Positions 8,742 through 16,293 of a DNA stretch of 64,000 nucleotides are shown piece after piece (position 1 is the first letter of the stretch; each line of letters begins with the position of its first letter). Location of the stretch: the NCBI RefSeq assembly GCF_963662805.1, contig NZ_OY759851.1, positions 62,001-126,000 of the forward strand. Reading direction: 5' to 3'. The translations under genes were made by a program, and so were the position numbers. Under the pieces are notes generated by a model that saw only the letters and a list, made by a program, of their open reading frames with translations, did not search any database and had not been told where the DNA came from. This DNA comes from an uncultured Cohaesibacter sp. (lineage in GTDB: Bacteria; Pseudomonadota; Alphaproteobacteria; Rhizobiales; Cohaesibacteraceae).

Positions 8742-9054
8742 CTTGGTGACCTCTTTTGCGGCTCTGAAACGTCGGATTATGCTGATTTTGAGCCGCCGCT
8801 CCGTGCGCTACGTCATAAAGATGACACAATACGCACACTTTTCCGAGTTGTTAGCATATTGATTCTTAAACGCATTTTAAAGATGATAGCAGCTCTGCGG
8901 CAAATGCACGCCTTATTAGTTGCCAAATCCTTTCCGACCGACTAACTAGGGGCCGTACGCATCACGGCTGCCAGGCACGTGAGCGAGTTTAGTCAAATGA
9001 CAAAGCTGAGGATACATGGACAAGGAAATTGATGTTTCTTGTTGGAGTGTCACG
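8742..9054. other. Intergenic region between divergent genes
   Basis: This 313-base stretch separates DUF599 (minus strand) from the small peptide ORF (plus strand). It is more AT-rich than its surroundings and holds a CtrA-type site at 8867-8881. I see no convincing open frame in it beyond short chance frames. Confidence 0.6.
8867..8881. promoter_or_regulatory. Candidate CtrA-binding site (TTAA-N7-TTAA)
   Basis: The sequence TTAA-ACGCATT-TTAA matches the full CtrA consensus, two TTAA half-sites 7 bases apart. CtrA is the master cell-cycle response regulator of alphaproteobacteria. It could control DUF599 or the small peptide gene. One exact match in AT-rich DNA can occur by chance. Confidence 0.35.
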
Positions 9055-9141
9055 ATGAAGGCAGTGCTGGCGCTGGGCGCCATTCTTGCCATCGTGTATT
9101 TCTTCGGAGCATTCGATACGTCTGCCATCGCAGCCGGTTAA
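9055..9141 (+). CDS. Small 28-residue membrane peptide
   Basis: The open frame MKAVLALGAILAIVYFFGAF followed by DTSAIAAG encodes one transmembrane helix with a single Lys at the N-terminus. It is preceded by a good ribosome-binding site (TTGGAG, 7 bases before the ATG) and followed within 30 bases by a strong terminator, so it looks like a complete transcription unit. It is too short for usual gene finders. I cannot assign a function; it could be a small regulatory membrane protein, and a chance frame remains possible. Confidence 0.5.
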   Translation: MKAVLALGAILAIVYFFGAFDTSAIAAG

Positions 9142-9167
9142 GAACGCCACAGTCGCGTTCGCGACAG

Positions 9168-9199
9168 AAAAAGCGTGGGTCTCACCCGCGCTTTTTTTA
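9168..9199 (+). terminator. Rho-independent terminator after the small peptide ORF
   Basis: AAAAAGCGTGGGT pairs with ACCCGCGCTTTTT across a CTC loop (one G-T pair) and ends in a run of seven T. Confidence 0.8.
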
Positions 9200-9290
9200 T
9201 GTCTGTTTTCTGGGCTTTATCCGGATTCCCAATTGCATTTCCCGGCCCGATTTTTCATTCTAAGTAGAACTAATTATATCGGGGACGCCT

Positions 9291-9704
9291 ATGGCTCAGA
9301 ATATCACCGTCACTTATCAGCAATTGCTCGCAGATGCAGAAGGCGAAATCGAAACCATCGAGGTCGAGGACGCCAAGGCACTGTTGCATGATTCGGGCCA
9401 TGTGTTTGTCGATATCCGCGATATCCGCGAGCTGGACAAACAGGGCAGGATCCCCGGTGCCGTCCATGCGCCGCGCGGGATGCTCGAATTCTGGGTTTGT
9501 CCGACAAGCCCCTATCACCGCGCGGTTTTCGCTCAGGACAAGAAATATGTCTTCTTCTGTGCTGGTGGATGGCGTAGCGCGCTGGCGGCTCAACAGATGC
9601 AGCGGATGGGGATGAAGCCGGTCGCTCATATCGCTGGCGGCTATTCGGCTTGGAAAGAGGCGGGTGGCGAAGTGGAAGTCAGCGCCATCACCGATCCCAT
9701 TTGA
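9291..9704 (+). CDS. Rhodanese-like domain protein
   Basis: This 137-residue cytoplasmic protein is a single rhodanese domain: VFVDIRDIRELDKQGRIPGA is the conserved N-terminal half and the active-site loop starts at Cys90 (CAGGWRS). The loop Cys carries a persulfide during sulfur transfer. ALAAQQMQRMG and HIAGGYSAWKEAGG are the usual C-terminal motifs. It faces a second rhodanese and a persulfide-type repressor on the other strand, which suggests a role in reactive-sulfur handling. The sulfur donor and acceptor are unknown. Confidence 0.9.
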   Translation: MAQNITVTYQQLLADAEGEIETIEVEDAKALLHDSGHVFVDIRDIRELDKQGRIPGAVHAPRGMLEFWVCPTSPYHRAVFAQDKKYVFFCAGGWRSALAAQQMQRMGMKPVAHIAGGYSAWKEAGGEVEVSAITDPI

Positions 9705-9750
9705 GCGGGCCCCTCAATCGAGGGTCAGCTTTCTGCCAGATTGAAGGCAC

Positions 9751-9773
9751 AAAAAAAGGGCTGGAAAGCCCTT
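9751..9773 (-). terminator. Terminator of the repressor-rhodanese operon
   Basis: On the minus strand AAGGGCT-TTCC-AGCCCTT is followed by a T7 run. It lies 38 bases after the stop of the minus-strand rhodanese gene; on the plus strand the T tail is weak. Confidence 0.75.
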
Positions 9774-9810
9774 ATTGAGTCTGTGAGATGCCGAAAACAG
9801 GATTGGGTGC

Positions 9811-10212
9811 TCAGAGGCCGGGGATGATGCCCGTTGCCCAGCCTGCAAGCAGCAGAACGGCCGCTAGTCCGAACAGTTTGAACATGCCGCCGCTGCTTTC
9901 CATCGGCACGCCGATGCGGGCTAGGGCGTGGATGCCGCCGTTGAGCATGTAGGCGTCGCATGTCACGGCCTTGGCGAGGGCTTGCGCGTAACCATTGGTG
10001 CGGGCCCCGGACGCGCAAAAGAAGATCGCTGCGGGAGCATCCTTGGTGTCGATCGGGCCGGAAAAGGTCGAGAGCGGATGATGGAGCGCTGAGGGGACCT
10101 TCTTGGAGGCCAGTTCCATTTTTTCGCGGACGTCGATCAGCACTGCACCTTTATCGATAAGCTCTTTTGCTTCGTCGAAATTAATCTGTTTCACAATCTG
10201 CTTTTTTGACAT
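9811..10212 (-). CDS. Membrane-anchored rhodanese-like protein
   Basis: This 133-residue protein has a short rhodanese domain (residues 5-105): AVLIDVREKMELASKKVPSA, the active-site loop from Cys66 (CASGART) and LNGGIHAL. It ends in one transmembrane helix (about residues 111-129), which would place the domain on the cytoplasmic face of the inner membrane. Rhodanese-membrane fusions often accompany sulfide oxidation or sulfur transport. It follows the ArsR-type repressor by 12 bases and is likely in the same operon. There is no sulfide:quinone reductase or persulfide dioxygenase in the window. Confidence 0.88.
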   Translation of the reverse strand: MSKKQIVKQINFDEAKELIDKGAVLIDVREKMELASKKVPSALHHPLSTFSGPIDTKDAPAAIFFCASGARTNGYAQALAKAVTCDAYMLNGGIHALARIGVPMESSGGMFKLFGLAAVLLLAGWATGIIPGL

Positions 10213-10224
10213 TCTTTGTTTTTC

Positions 10225-10578
10225 CTAGACCTCGGCGGATGGTTTGGCGTCCGTTTCGGGAGGCGAATCCGGCGAGCAATATAGTTCCTTGAGAACCGAA
10301 AGCAATTTCACGGCATTGTCGTCTGACAGGGAGTAATAAATCGTCTGGGCGTCCCGCTTTCCTTCTATCAAACCATCTTCGCGCATTTTTGCAAGATGCT
10401 GGGAGAGCGCACTTTGCGAAATCTGAAGCCTGTCGGCGAGGCAGTTGACCGATTTGTCTGGTCCATCCACGAGCTGACAAAGAATTCGGAGCCGGTTGCT
10501 GTTGCCCAACAGTTTGAGAAGGCGGGCAACTTCGTCTGCCTGATCTGCCAATGCTTCAATGGAAGGGTCTGGGTTCAT
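10225..10578 (-). CDS. ArsR-family repressor of the BigR/SqrR persulfide-sensing type
   Basis: This 117-residue winged-helix protein has the ArsR recognition region LADRLQISQSALSQHLAKMR and the wing EGKRDAQTIYYSL. It lacks the CVC metal site of arsenic sensors. Instead Cys34 (RILCQL) and Cys101 (ELYCS) are 67 residues apart, close to the 66-residue spacing of the two Cys that form a tetrasulfide in SqrR and BigR; Cys46 is an additional thiol. In that family reactive sulfur species release the protein from DNA. A palindrome inside the predicted promoter upstream (10710-10721) would allow autorepression. The assignment to this subgroup is by eye and strong. Confidence 0.88.
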   Translation of the reverse strand: MNPDPSIEALADQADEVARLLKLLGNSNRLRILCQLVDGPDKSVNCLADRLQISQSALSQHLAKMREDGLIEGKRDAQTIYYSLSDDNAVKLLSVLKELYCSPDSPPETDAKPSAEV

Positions 10579-10700
10579 GGGTCACCTACTGTCCGATCGG
10601 CCAATCCGATCAGGTCTGCGGGTTGGGTCTTGGCTCACAGATCGGAAAGGCGAGAGGAACAACGACCTCAATTTGCGCAGACGCATAATTAGAGAATTCT

Positions 10701-10729
10701 AATGTAATAATATTCGAATATAATATCAA
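10701..10729 (-). promoter_or_regulatory. Promoter with embedded palindromic operator of the sulfur operon
   Basis: Read on the minus strand, TTGATA (10729-10724) and TACATT (10706-10701) are spaced by 17 bases. The spacer contains the perfect palindrome ATATTCGAATAT (plus-strand 10710-10721). A second AT-rich inverted repeat, AGAATTCT, follows at 10693-10700. This is the expected layout for ArsR-type repression of the downstream gene, whose start is at 10578. Confidence 0.55.
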
Positions 10730-10830
10730 GTCAACAGACAAGTATGCAGGGCTGATGGCCGTGCATAGAAAATGCCCAGTTTAAAAAAGACCGTGAGTCG
10801 AGGTCGGATGTGGTGATGTGGACTGGAAGA

Positions 10831-11727
10831 TCAGGTCATGTCGTCAAGGCAGGCATCAACAATGGCCTTGATGGTGTCATATTTGGGAGACCAGTTCAGC
10901 ACATCCTTGGCGCGATCCGCTTCCATGCGCTGGGATCGAGCGTAGCCGGAGGCCCAGTTGCCGAGTTCTTCCTGAATTTCCTTGATGCCGACAACCTTTG
11001 TCTCGAGAGGCAGGTTCAGCTTGTCCGCGACCAAGAGGGCCACTTCCTTTGCGGTTGCACTCTTGATGGCCGTGGCGTTTAGCAACAGGCTTTTGCCGCC
11101 GTGCTCAATGGCCCGAACATAAAGATCGGCGATGTCGTCGGCGTGGATGAAAGGATGGTGTGTGTCTGCATCATCGACCAGTTTGACATAGCCGGTTTCC
11201 TTGAGCGCCTTTGCAAAATTGGCAACGGTTCCTCTTGTGCTATCAACAACATAGGCAGGATGAATCACAGTCAGAAGAAAGGTCGGGCAGGTTGCCAGTT
11301 CCTCGATGCTGTCCAACATCCAGGCGAATTCGGGCAGGGGATCGAGCACGTGCCGTTCGGTGATCGGGATGACCGGGGCTTCGGGATAGAGCCAGCAACC
11401 ACCGGTGTAGATGAAGGGGATCTTCCTGTCTGCTGGCAGGGTCTGCGCCTGTTTGAGGAGTGCGGCAACCAGATTGTGATCGACCTCACCCATGTTGCTT
11501 TCGAAGGTCGCGGCGGCATGCACGAAGACATCGTGATCGAGGGCTTCGGCAACCCAGCCTGACGGGTCATCAAGGCTGCCGCGAATCGGCGTCGCGCCAA
11601 GAGCGCGCTGCTGCGCCTCGCTTGCGTCTGAACGGGCGAGAGTCGTCACCTGATAGTTCTTGGCGAGCAGGGCCTTGACCACTGCCGTTCCGATCTGTCC
11701 AGTGCCTCCGGTGACGAAAATCCGCAT
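10831..11727 (-). CDS. NAD(P)-dependent epimerase/dehydratase family protein
   Basis: This 298-residue protein starts with MRIFVTGGTGQIGTAVVKAL, the glycine-rich nucleotide-binding loop of extended short-chain dehydrogenases. The family Tyr-x-x-x-Lys pair is not obvious, and TGGCWLYPE lies where the catalytic segment is expected, so this may be an atypical reductase or a NAD(P)H-binding protein. THHPFIHADDIADLYVRAIE is the conserved region near the C-terminal substrate domain. Its neighbours give no hint of the substrate. Confidence 0.82.
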   Translation of the reverse strand: MRIFVTGGTGQIGTAVVKALLAKNYQVTTLARSDASEAQQRALGATPIRGSLDDPSGWVAEALDHDVFVHAAATFESNMGEVDHNLVAALLKQAQTLPADRKIPFIYTGGCWLYPEAPVIPITERHVLDPLPEFAWMLDSIEELATCPTFLLTVIHPAYVVDSTRGTVANFAKALKETGYVKLVDDADTHHPFIHADDIADLYVRAIEHGGKSLLLNATAIKSATAKEVALLVADKLNLPLETKVVGIKEIQEELGNWASGYARSQRMEADRAKDVLNWSPKYDTIKAIVDACLDDMT

Positions 11728-11876
11728 GCTTTGTCTTCCTTGACCTATCCGTAAAAACTCAGCCCTGATTGTTCCAGGCTCCTAATCTATAGCAAAATGT
11801 GCATAAATCCATGACCAAGTTTTGGCAAAGGCATGACAGGCTTTTAGCCTCGTTCATCCTCATGCTAAAGACGGGC

Positions 11877-12311
11877 ATGACAATTCACATGCTCAAACTG
11901 TGTGTCGGTGTCGACAGTGCCGATGATCTGGAACGATGGATCGACCTTCGCCAAAGGCAAAGAGCCCTCAATGGCGAGGCGGCAGAACAGACCCACACGA
12001 CGCGGATGTTCCCCAAGCAACGGGACGAGATCCTTGATGGCGGATCGCTCTATTGGGTGATCAAGGGCATGGTTCTTGCCCGTCAACGCATCCTCGATCT
12101 GCGTCCTGTCACCGGTGAGGATGGCATTTCGCGTTGTCAGATCGTCATGGAACCCAAGCTGATCCGGACCGAAACCCAGCCAAAGCGCGCCTTTCAGGGC
12201 TGGCGCTATCTCAAGGCGTCTGATGCGCCAAGAGATCTCGATGCGCTTGGTGGCGGCGAAGATCTGCCCGAGGCTTTCCGCCGGGAGCTGGCAGAGCTGG
12301 GGCTGCTCTGA
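11877..12311 (+). CDS. DUF1489 family protein
   Basis: This 144-residue protein matches DUF1489, an alphaproteobacterial family of unknown function: it begins MTIHMLKLCVGVDSADDLERW and contains TRMFPKQRDEIL, GGSLYWVIKGMVLARQRIL and a C-terminal PKRAFQGWRYL. These motifs suggest a small cytoplasmic protein with possible nucleic-acid contacts, but no function is established. The open frame extends upstream to 11799, but the ATG at 11877 gives the normal family N-terminus and has a weak AAGACGGG before it. Confidence 0.87.
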   Translation: MTIHMLKLCVGVDSADDLERWIDLRQRQRALNGEAAEQTHTTRMFPKQRDEILDGGSLYWVIKGMVLARQRILDLRPVTGEDGISRCQIVMEPKLIRTETQPKRAFQGWRYLKASDAPRDLDALGGGEDLPEAFRRELAELGLL

Positions 12312-12442
12312 GTCGCGTCTTATGATCTGAGCCGTCGCCAATGTCTTGCGCCTGTGGCGAAACATCCCACATAGTTGAAAAGCATCTGGATTGTGCGCAG
12401 GCCCTGTCTCCGCCTATCCGCAACAGAACGGGGCGCAGCTTC

Positions 12443-13174
12443 ATGACCAAAAAGAGCGATCAACTGACCAAGGGTGCTTCCTCATCGCTTCAGAGCGAGA
12501 CGGGGAAGGGCGAGGTCGCTGCCTTTCTGGCCAAGACGAAAATGATCCGGCAGGCTCAGGTACAGCAGGGCTTGAAGCCGGTCAGCGGCCATCTGTTGTT
12601 TGCGCTTGATGCAACAATGAGCCGTCAGCCGACGTGGGATGTTGCCTGTTCGCTGCAAAGCGACATGTTCGGGGTTGCGGCTTCGCATGGGGCGCTGGCG
12701 ACGCAGTTGGTCTATTTTCGTGGCACCGGCGAATGCCGGGCGAGCCGCTGGACACGGTCGGCCGATGACATGATCGGCTGGATGGAGCGGTTCGACTGCA
12801 GAGCCGGTCGCACCCAGATCGGGCGGATCCTGCAGCATGTCAAGAACGAGGCGAAGCAGACCAAGATCGATGCGGTGGTCTATGTGGGCGACTGCCTTGA
12901 GGAAAATCCCGACGAGATCGTCGGTCTTGCCGGAGACATTGCCCTCCACGGCATTCCTGTTTTTGTCTTCCAAGAAGGGCACGAAGCCCTTGCTACCACA
13001 ATCTTCAAGGAGATTGCCCGTTTGACCGGTGGGGCCTATGCCCAGTTCGACTCGAGTGCCAAGCACAAGCTCGCCGACTATCTCAAGGGCATCGCGGCCT
13101 ATGCTGCTTCCGGCAGGGATGTGACGCGACTGCCGCCGGAGTTGCGCAAGCAATTGCCTAAGCCGAAGAGGTGA
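12443..13174 (+). CDS. VWA-like domain protein of unknown function
   Basis: This 243-residue soluble protein resembles a von Willebrand factor A domain: HLLFALDATMSRQPTWDVA carries a MIDAS-like D-x-T-x-S pattern, KIDAVVYVGDCLEENPDEI supplies the later acidic residues, and LTGGAYAQFD follows. VWA proteins often mediate metal-dependent protein contacts. It is followed after 188 bases by a membrane J-domain protein, a pairing that may be functional. The ATG at 12443 matches the start of the conserved part; the frame opens at 12341. No catalytic role is visible. Confidence 0.8.
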   Translation: MTKKSDQLTKGASSSLQSETGKGEVAAFLAKTKMIRQAQVQQGLKPVSGHLLFALDATMSRQPTWDVACSLQSDMFGVAASHGALATQLVYFRGTGECRASRWTRSADDMIGWMERFDCRAGRTQIGRILQHVKNEAKQTKIDAVVYVGDCLEENPDEIVGLAGDIALHGIPVFVFQEGHEALATTIFKEIARLTGGAYAQFDSSAKHKLADYLKGIAAYAASGRDVTRLPPELRKQLPKPKR

Positions 13175-13362
13175 GAGGCATATGATCCGCGCTGAACCGT
13201 TCAAATCCTGTGCATGGATCTTGGCCAGATCGCCCGAAGCGAGATAAGCTCGCCGCAAGAGGGCGAATCCGGGCTCTGATCTTGTGATCAAGATGCAGAT
13301 CCGGCCCTCATTCGACCGGTCCTATGACCGGGATAATATGAAAGACCAAAAAGCGCAGCACC

Positions 13363-14058
13363 ATGATCTATCTTCTCGCCGGACTTCTGATCTTTGTCGC
13401 CGTCATCCTGTTGGCTCGCTGGGCGGCCTATGCCAATCCGGGCGACGTATTGCTGCTCGGTTATCGCATCGTTGGCGGGTTGTTGGGATTGTTTGCGGCG
13501 TTTCTGCTGTTTCGCGGGCAATGGATGCTCGGGATCGCCGTTGGCTTCATGGCCTGGGGCCTGTTTCAGCGCAAGCCTTCCTCGGCGGGGGCTGACCGGA
13601 CCAGCGGGCGCGGGTCGACGGTTCGGACTGCAGCTCTTGAAATGACACTTGATCACGATACCGGGATCATCATCGGTCGGGTTCTGGCTGGGTCTTTTGA
13701 GGGAAGGGAGCTGGATGGTCTGTCAGAGACTGAATTGCACAGCCTCTGGCAGGAGATTGGAAGCGATCGGGAAAGCCGCGATCTACTTGAGGCCTATCTT
13801 GACGGCAGGAGCGCCAACTGGCGTGACGCATTCGATGCTGACCCGGCAACGGGGGAAGCTGGCACGGCGGACTCTGGCCCCATGACCAAGGAGGAAGCTT
13901 ATGAGATTCTTGGGCTTCCTGCGGGAGCCGGCGAGGCGGAAGTTGTTGCCGCGCACCGGCGTTTGATGAAGCGGGTCCACCCCGACCAGGGGGGCTCCAC
14001 TTTTCTTGCTGCCAAGATCAATGCTGCCAAGGCCGTCTTGTTGCGAAAACATGGCTGA
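13363..14058 (+). CDS. Membrane-anchored J-domain protein
   Basis: This 231-residue protein has two N-terminal transmembrane helices (about residues 3-20 and 32-68 with a short break), a polar middle, and a C-terminal J domain from about residue 175 (KEEAYEILGLPAGAGEAEVV). The HPD motif needed to stimulate DnaK ATPase is present in KRVHPDQGG. The layout resembles mitochondrial Pam18/Tim14 and related alphaproteobacterial proteins, so it probably recruits DnaK to the inner membrane. A CCGGTC-CTAT-GACCGG hairpin (13316-13331) lies just upstream of the start. Confidence 0.88.
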   Translation: MIYLLAGLLIFVAVILLARWAAYANPGDVLLLGYRIVGGLLGLFAAFLLFRGQWMLGIAVGFMAWGLFQRKPSSAGADRTSGRGSTVRTAALEMTLDHDTGIIIGRVLAGSFEGRELDGLSETELHSLWQEIGSDRESRDLLEAYLDGRSANWRDAFDADPATGEAGTADSGPMTKEEAYEILGLPAGAGEAEVVAAHRRLMKRVHPDQGGSTFLAAKINAAKAVLLRKHG

Positions 14059-14078
14059 TCTCCAAATACTCAATGAAC

Positions 14079-15506
14079 TCACGGATTCAGCGCCAGACAG
14101 GCGAACTTCTGTTTCTTAAGGATTGCGCAGGTGTTGCGCGCTGCGGTCTTTGATTCGAACCCGGCAAACCGTGCACGGTAGAGGGTCAGATCACCCTTCT
14201 GGACGGTCTCGGTGTGATTGACCCGAGCGACCAGAAGGCGTTTGTTGCTTGAACGCGCCTTGCTCAGGAGCTCGTTGGCCAGATCAAGGCTCCGCGTTGC
14301 CCCGAGCTGGATCTGCCATCCCGGAGGCGTGCCGCGATCCGGTGCTGCCATCGGGGTCGGCGGCTGATGGGTGGACAGATCGCCGACCGGATCGTTGGCA
14401 GGACGCGGCAGGGGCGGCACAGCCAGAGAAGCGGTTGTGAACTGAGCTCCAGACTCCTCAGGCGGAGTTTGCGGAAGGGACGCAACGAGATTGATCGGAG
14501 CCGGTGAGATGGACTGCAGATCGACCGGAGCCTGATAGGCAGTGACCATTGGAATGTCTGCCGGTTCCAGCTTCGGCTTTGGCAGGCGCATTGTCGAGGC
14601 CAGCTCGATGTAGCTGCGCTTGGGTGAGGCGATCAGAGCGGTGCGGCGGGCACCGGTCTTGGCTTTCGGGAGATACTTGCTGATCAGGGAGCGCATGTGC
14701 GCATCGCGGCTGCTTCCGGTCTTGCCACCCATGACCACGGCAACGATGTGACGATCGCGGGATTTCACGTTGGTGACAAGGTTGAAGCCGGATGCACGGG
14801 TGTAGCCGGTCTTGATGCCGTCGACACCCTTCACATTGCCCAGCAGACGGTTATGGTTGCCATAACGCCGTTTGCCGTAGGTGAAGCTGCGCGTGCTGAA
14901 ATATTTGTAATAGCCGGGGAAACGATCCTGCAGCGCACGGCCGAGCAGGGCCATGTCGGCAGCCGTCGTCTTCTGCGACTTGTTGGGCAGGCCGGAAGCG
15001 TTGCGGAAGGTCGAGCCCTTCATGCCGATGGAGCGAGCGGTGCTCGTCATCATTTTGGCAAAGTTCGATTCACTGCCGCCGATATTTTCCGCGACGACCG
15101 AGGCGACATCGTTGGCTGACTTGGTGACAAGGGCGTAGATCGCGTTGCGCACGCTGATGGTGCTGCCAGGACGCAGGCCCAGTTTGGAGGGCGGGCGACC
15201 GGACGCATATTGGGAGACCTTCAGCGGCGTGTCCAGCGTCAGTTCTCCGCTCTCCAGACGTTCAAAGACCATATAAAGGGTCATCATCTTGGTCAGGGAG
15301 GCAGGAAAACGAGGGGCATTGGCGTTTTGGGAGAAAAGCACCTTGCCGCTTTTCACATCGATCACATAAGCGGCATATTTGGAATTTGCCTCAGCTTTTT
15401 CGATGTAGACGAACGGGGAAAAGGCCAGGGTCAGGGCCGCCGCGGCTGTCATGACCGGGCGCGCGAGCCGCAGGCGTCGAATTGCATTGAACGCTACTCT
15501 ATACAC
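14079..15506 (-). CDS. D-alanyl-D-alanine carboxypeptidase with SPOR domain
   Basis: This is a penicillin-binding protein of the S11 family. All three active-site motifs are present: SxxK in PASLTKMMT, SxN in TKSANDVAS and KTG in DGIKTGYTRASG. A signal peptide spans about the first 40 residues (cleavage after EKAEA). A proline-rich linker leads to a C-terminal SPOR domain (GWQIQLGATRSLDLANELL onward), which binds denuded septal peptidoglycan. The enzyme trims the terminal D-Ala of stem peptides in the periplasm. I chose the GTG at 15506 because AAGGA lies seven bases upstream; a GTG at 15527 has no ribosome-binding site. Confidence 0.93.
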   Translation of the reverse strand: MYRVAFNAIRRLRLARPVMTAAAALTLAFSPFVYIEKAEANSKYAAYVIDVKSGKVLFSQNANAPRFPASLTKMMTLYMVFERLESGELTLDTPLKVSQYASGRPPSKLGLRPGSTISVRNAIYALVTKSANDVASVVAENIGGSESNFAKMMTSTARSIGMKGSTFRNASGLPNKSQKTTAADMALLGRALQDRFPGYYKYFSTRSFTYGKRRYGNHNRLLGNVKGVDGIKTGYTRASGFNLVTNVKSRDRHIVAVVMGGKTGSSRDAHMRSLISKYLPKAKTGARRTALIASPKRSYIELASTMRLPKPKLEPADIPMVTAYQAPVDLQSISPAPINLVASLPQTPPEESGAQFTTASLAVPPLPRPANDPVGDLSTHQPPTPMAAPDRGTPPGWQIQLGATRSLDLANELLSKARSSNKRLLVARVNHTETVQKGDLTLYRARFAGFESKTAARNTCAILKKQKFACLALNP

Positions 15507-15957
15507 GTGACGTCCTTCGAAGTTCACTCATTTGACGGCATTTCTGCTCGTCCTTGGGGGATTTTGGAGGGCAAATTTATGCCCATGGCTTACCGTTTCT
15601 ACAGCGTAGGAAATCTCGGTTAGGAAAAGGTAAAAATTGCCGGGCCGGCTGCAATTTGCAAAAGAAATTCACTGCTACAGGGTTAAGCGAAATTAGGTAA
15701 CTGATTGACGCATCTTACCAAATCGATAACAATTGAGTTATTGAGTATTGAGAGATGATCCCCTTACAATGACTCTGATTTGTGCTTACATTGAGTGACG
15801 GAACAAGTTCGCGCCGATGCATTCCGACCTGTGTTTTTTGACAGGGATGGGCATATCGGGCGCGAGGAAGACCAACCGAGCGCGGGAAACCGCGCCTTTC
15901 AGGTCAGTAAGATGGCTCATCGGAGCGAGAATGGAAGTTTTGGAGACAGTCTGAGCA
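15507..15957. other. Intergenic region upstream of clpS and the carboxypeptidase
   Basis: These 451 bases separate two divergent genes. A possible promoter for clpS is TTGACG at 15705-15710 followed 16 bases later by TAACAA. The last 150 bases hold short open frames that overlap in several frames and lack ribosome-binding sites, so I regard the rest as leader sequence. Confidence 0.5.
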
Positions 15958-16284
15958 ATGAGCAAGGATATTCGTCGCGTAGGTGATGACAATGAGGTCG
16001 GGATTGCCACAAAGACCAAGCCCAAGACCAAGCGTCCGAATATGTATCGTGTTCTTCTGTTGAATGATGATTTCACGCCCATGGAGTTTGTGGTCCATGT
16101 GCTGGAAGCCTTTTTCAACAAGGGCCGGGAAGATGCGACCCGGATCATGTTGCATGTCCATCATCACGGTGTCGGTGAATGTGGCATCTTTACCTATGAG
16201 GTGGCCGAAACAAAGGTCTCCCAGGTGATGGATTTTGCTCACAAGCACCAACACCCTTTGCAATGTATTATGGAAAAGAAGTGA
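15958..16284 (+). CDS. clpS: ATP-dependent Clp protease adaptor ClpS
   Basis: This 108-residue protein is a standard ClpS: an unstructured N-terminal arm, then YRVLLLNDDFTPMEFVVHVL, in which the NDDFTPMEFV residues line the pocket for N-terminal leucine, phenylalanine, tyrosine or tryptophan. HHHGVGECGIFTYEVAETK is the conserved second half. ClpS delivers N-degron substrates to ClpAP and blocks other substrates. clpA starts 9 bases after its stop, so the two are co-transcribed. Confidence 0.97.
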   Translation: MSKDIRRVGDDNEVGIATKTKPKTKRPNMYRVLLLNDDFTPMEFVVHVLEAFFNKGREDATRIMLHVHHHGVGECGIFTYEVAETKVSQVMDFAHKHQHPLQCIMEKK

Positions 16285-16293
16285 GGATTGCCA

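Noticed and set aside
14140..14170. GATTCGAACCCGG resembling the T-loop of a tRNA on the minus strand
   Set aside because: It is inside the carboxypeptidase SPOR domain and no cloverleaf can be drawn; I found no tRNA in the window.
15795..15986. A 63-codon frame upstream of clpS
   Set aside because: It overlaps the clpS start, has no ribosome-binding site and no protein-like pattern.
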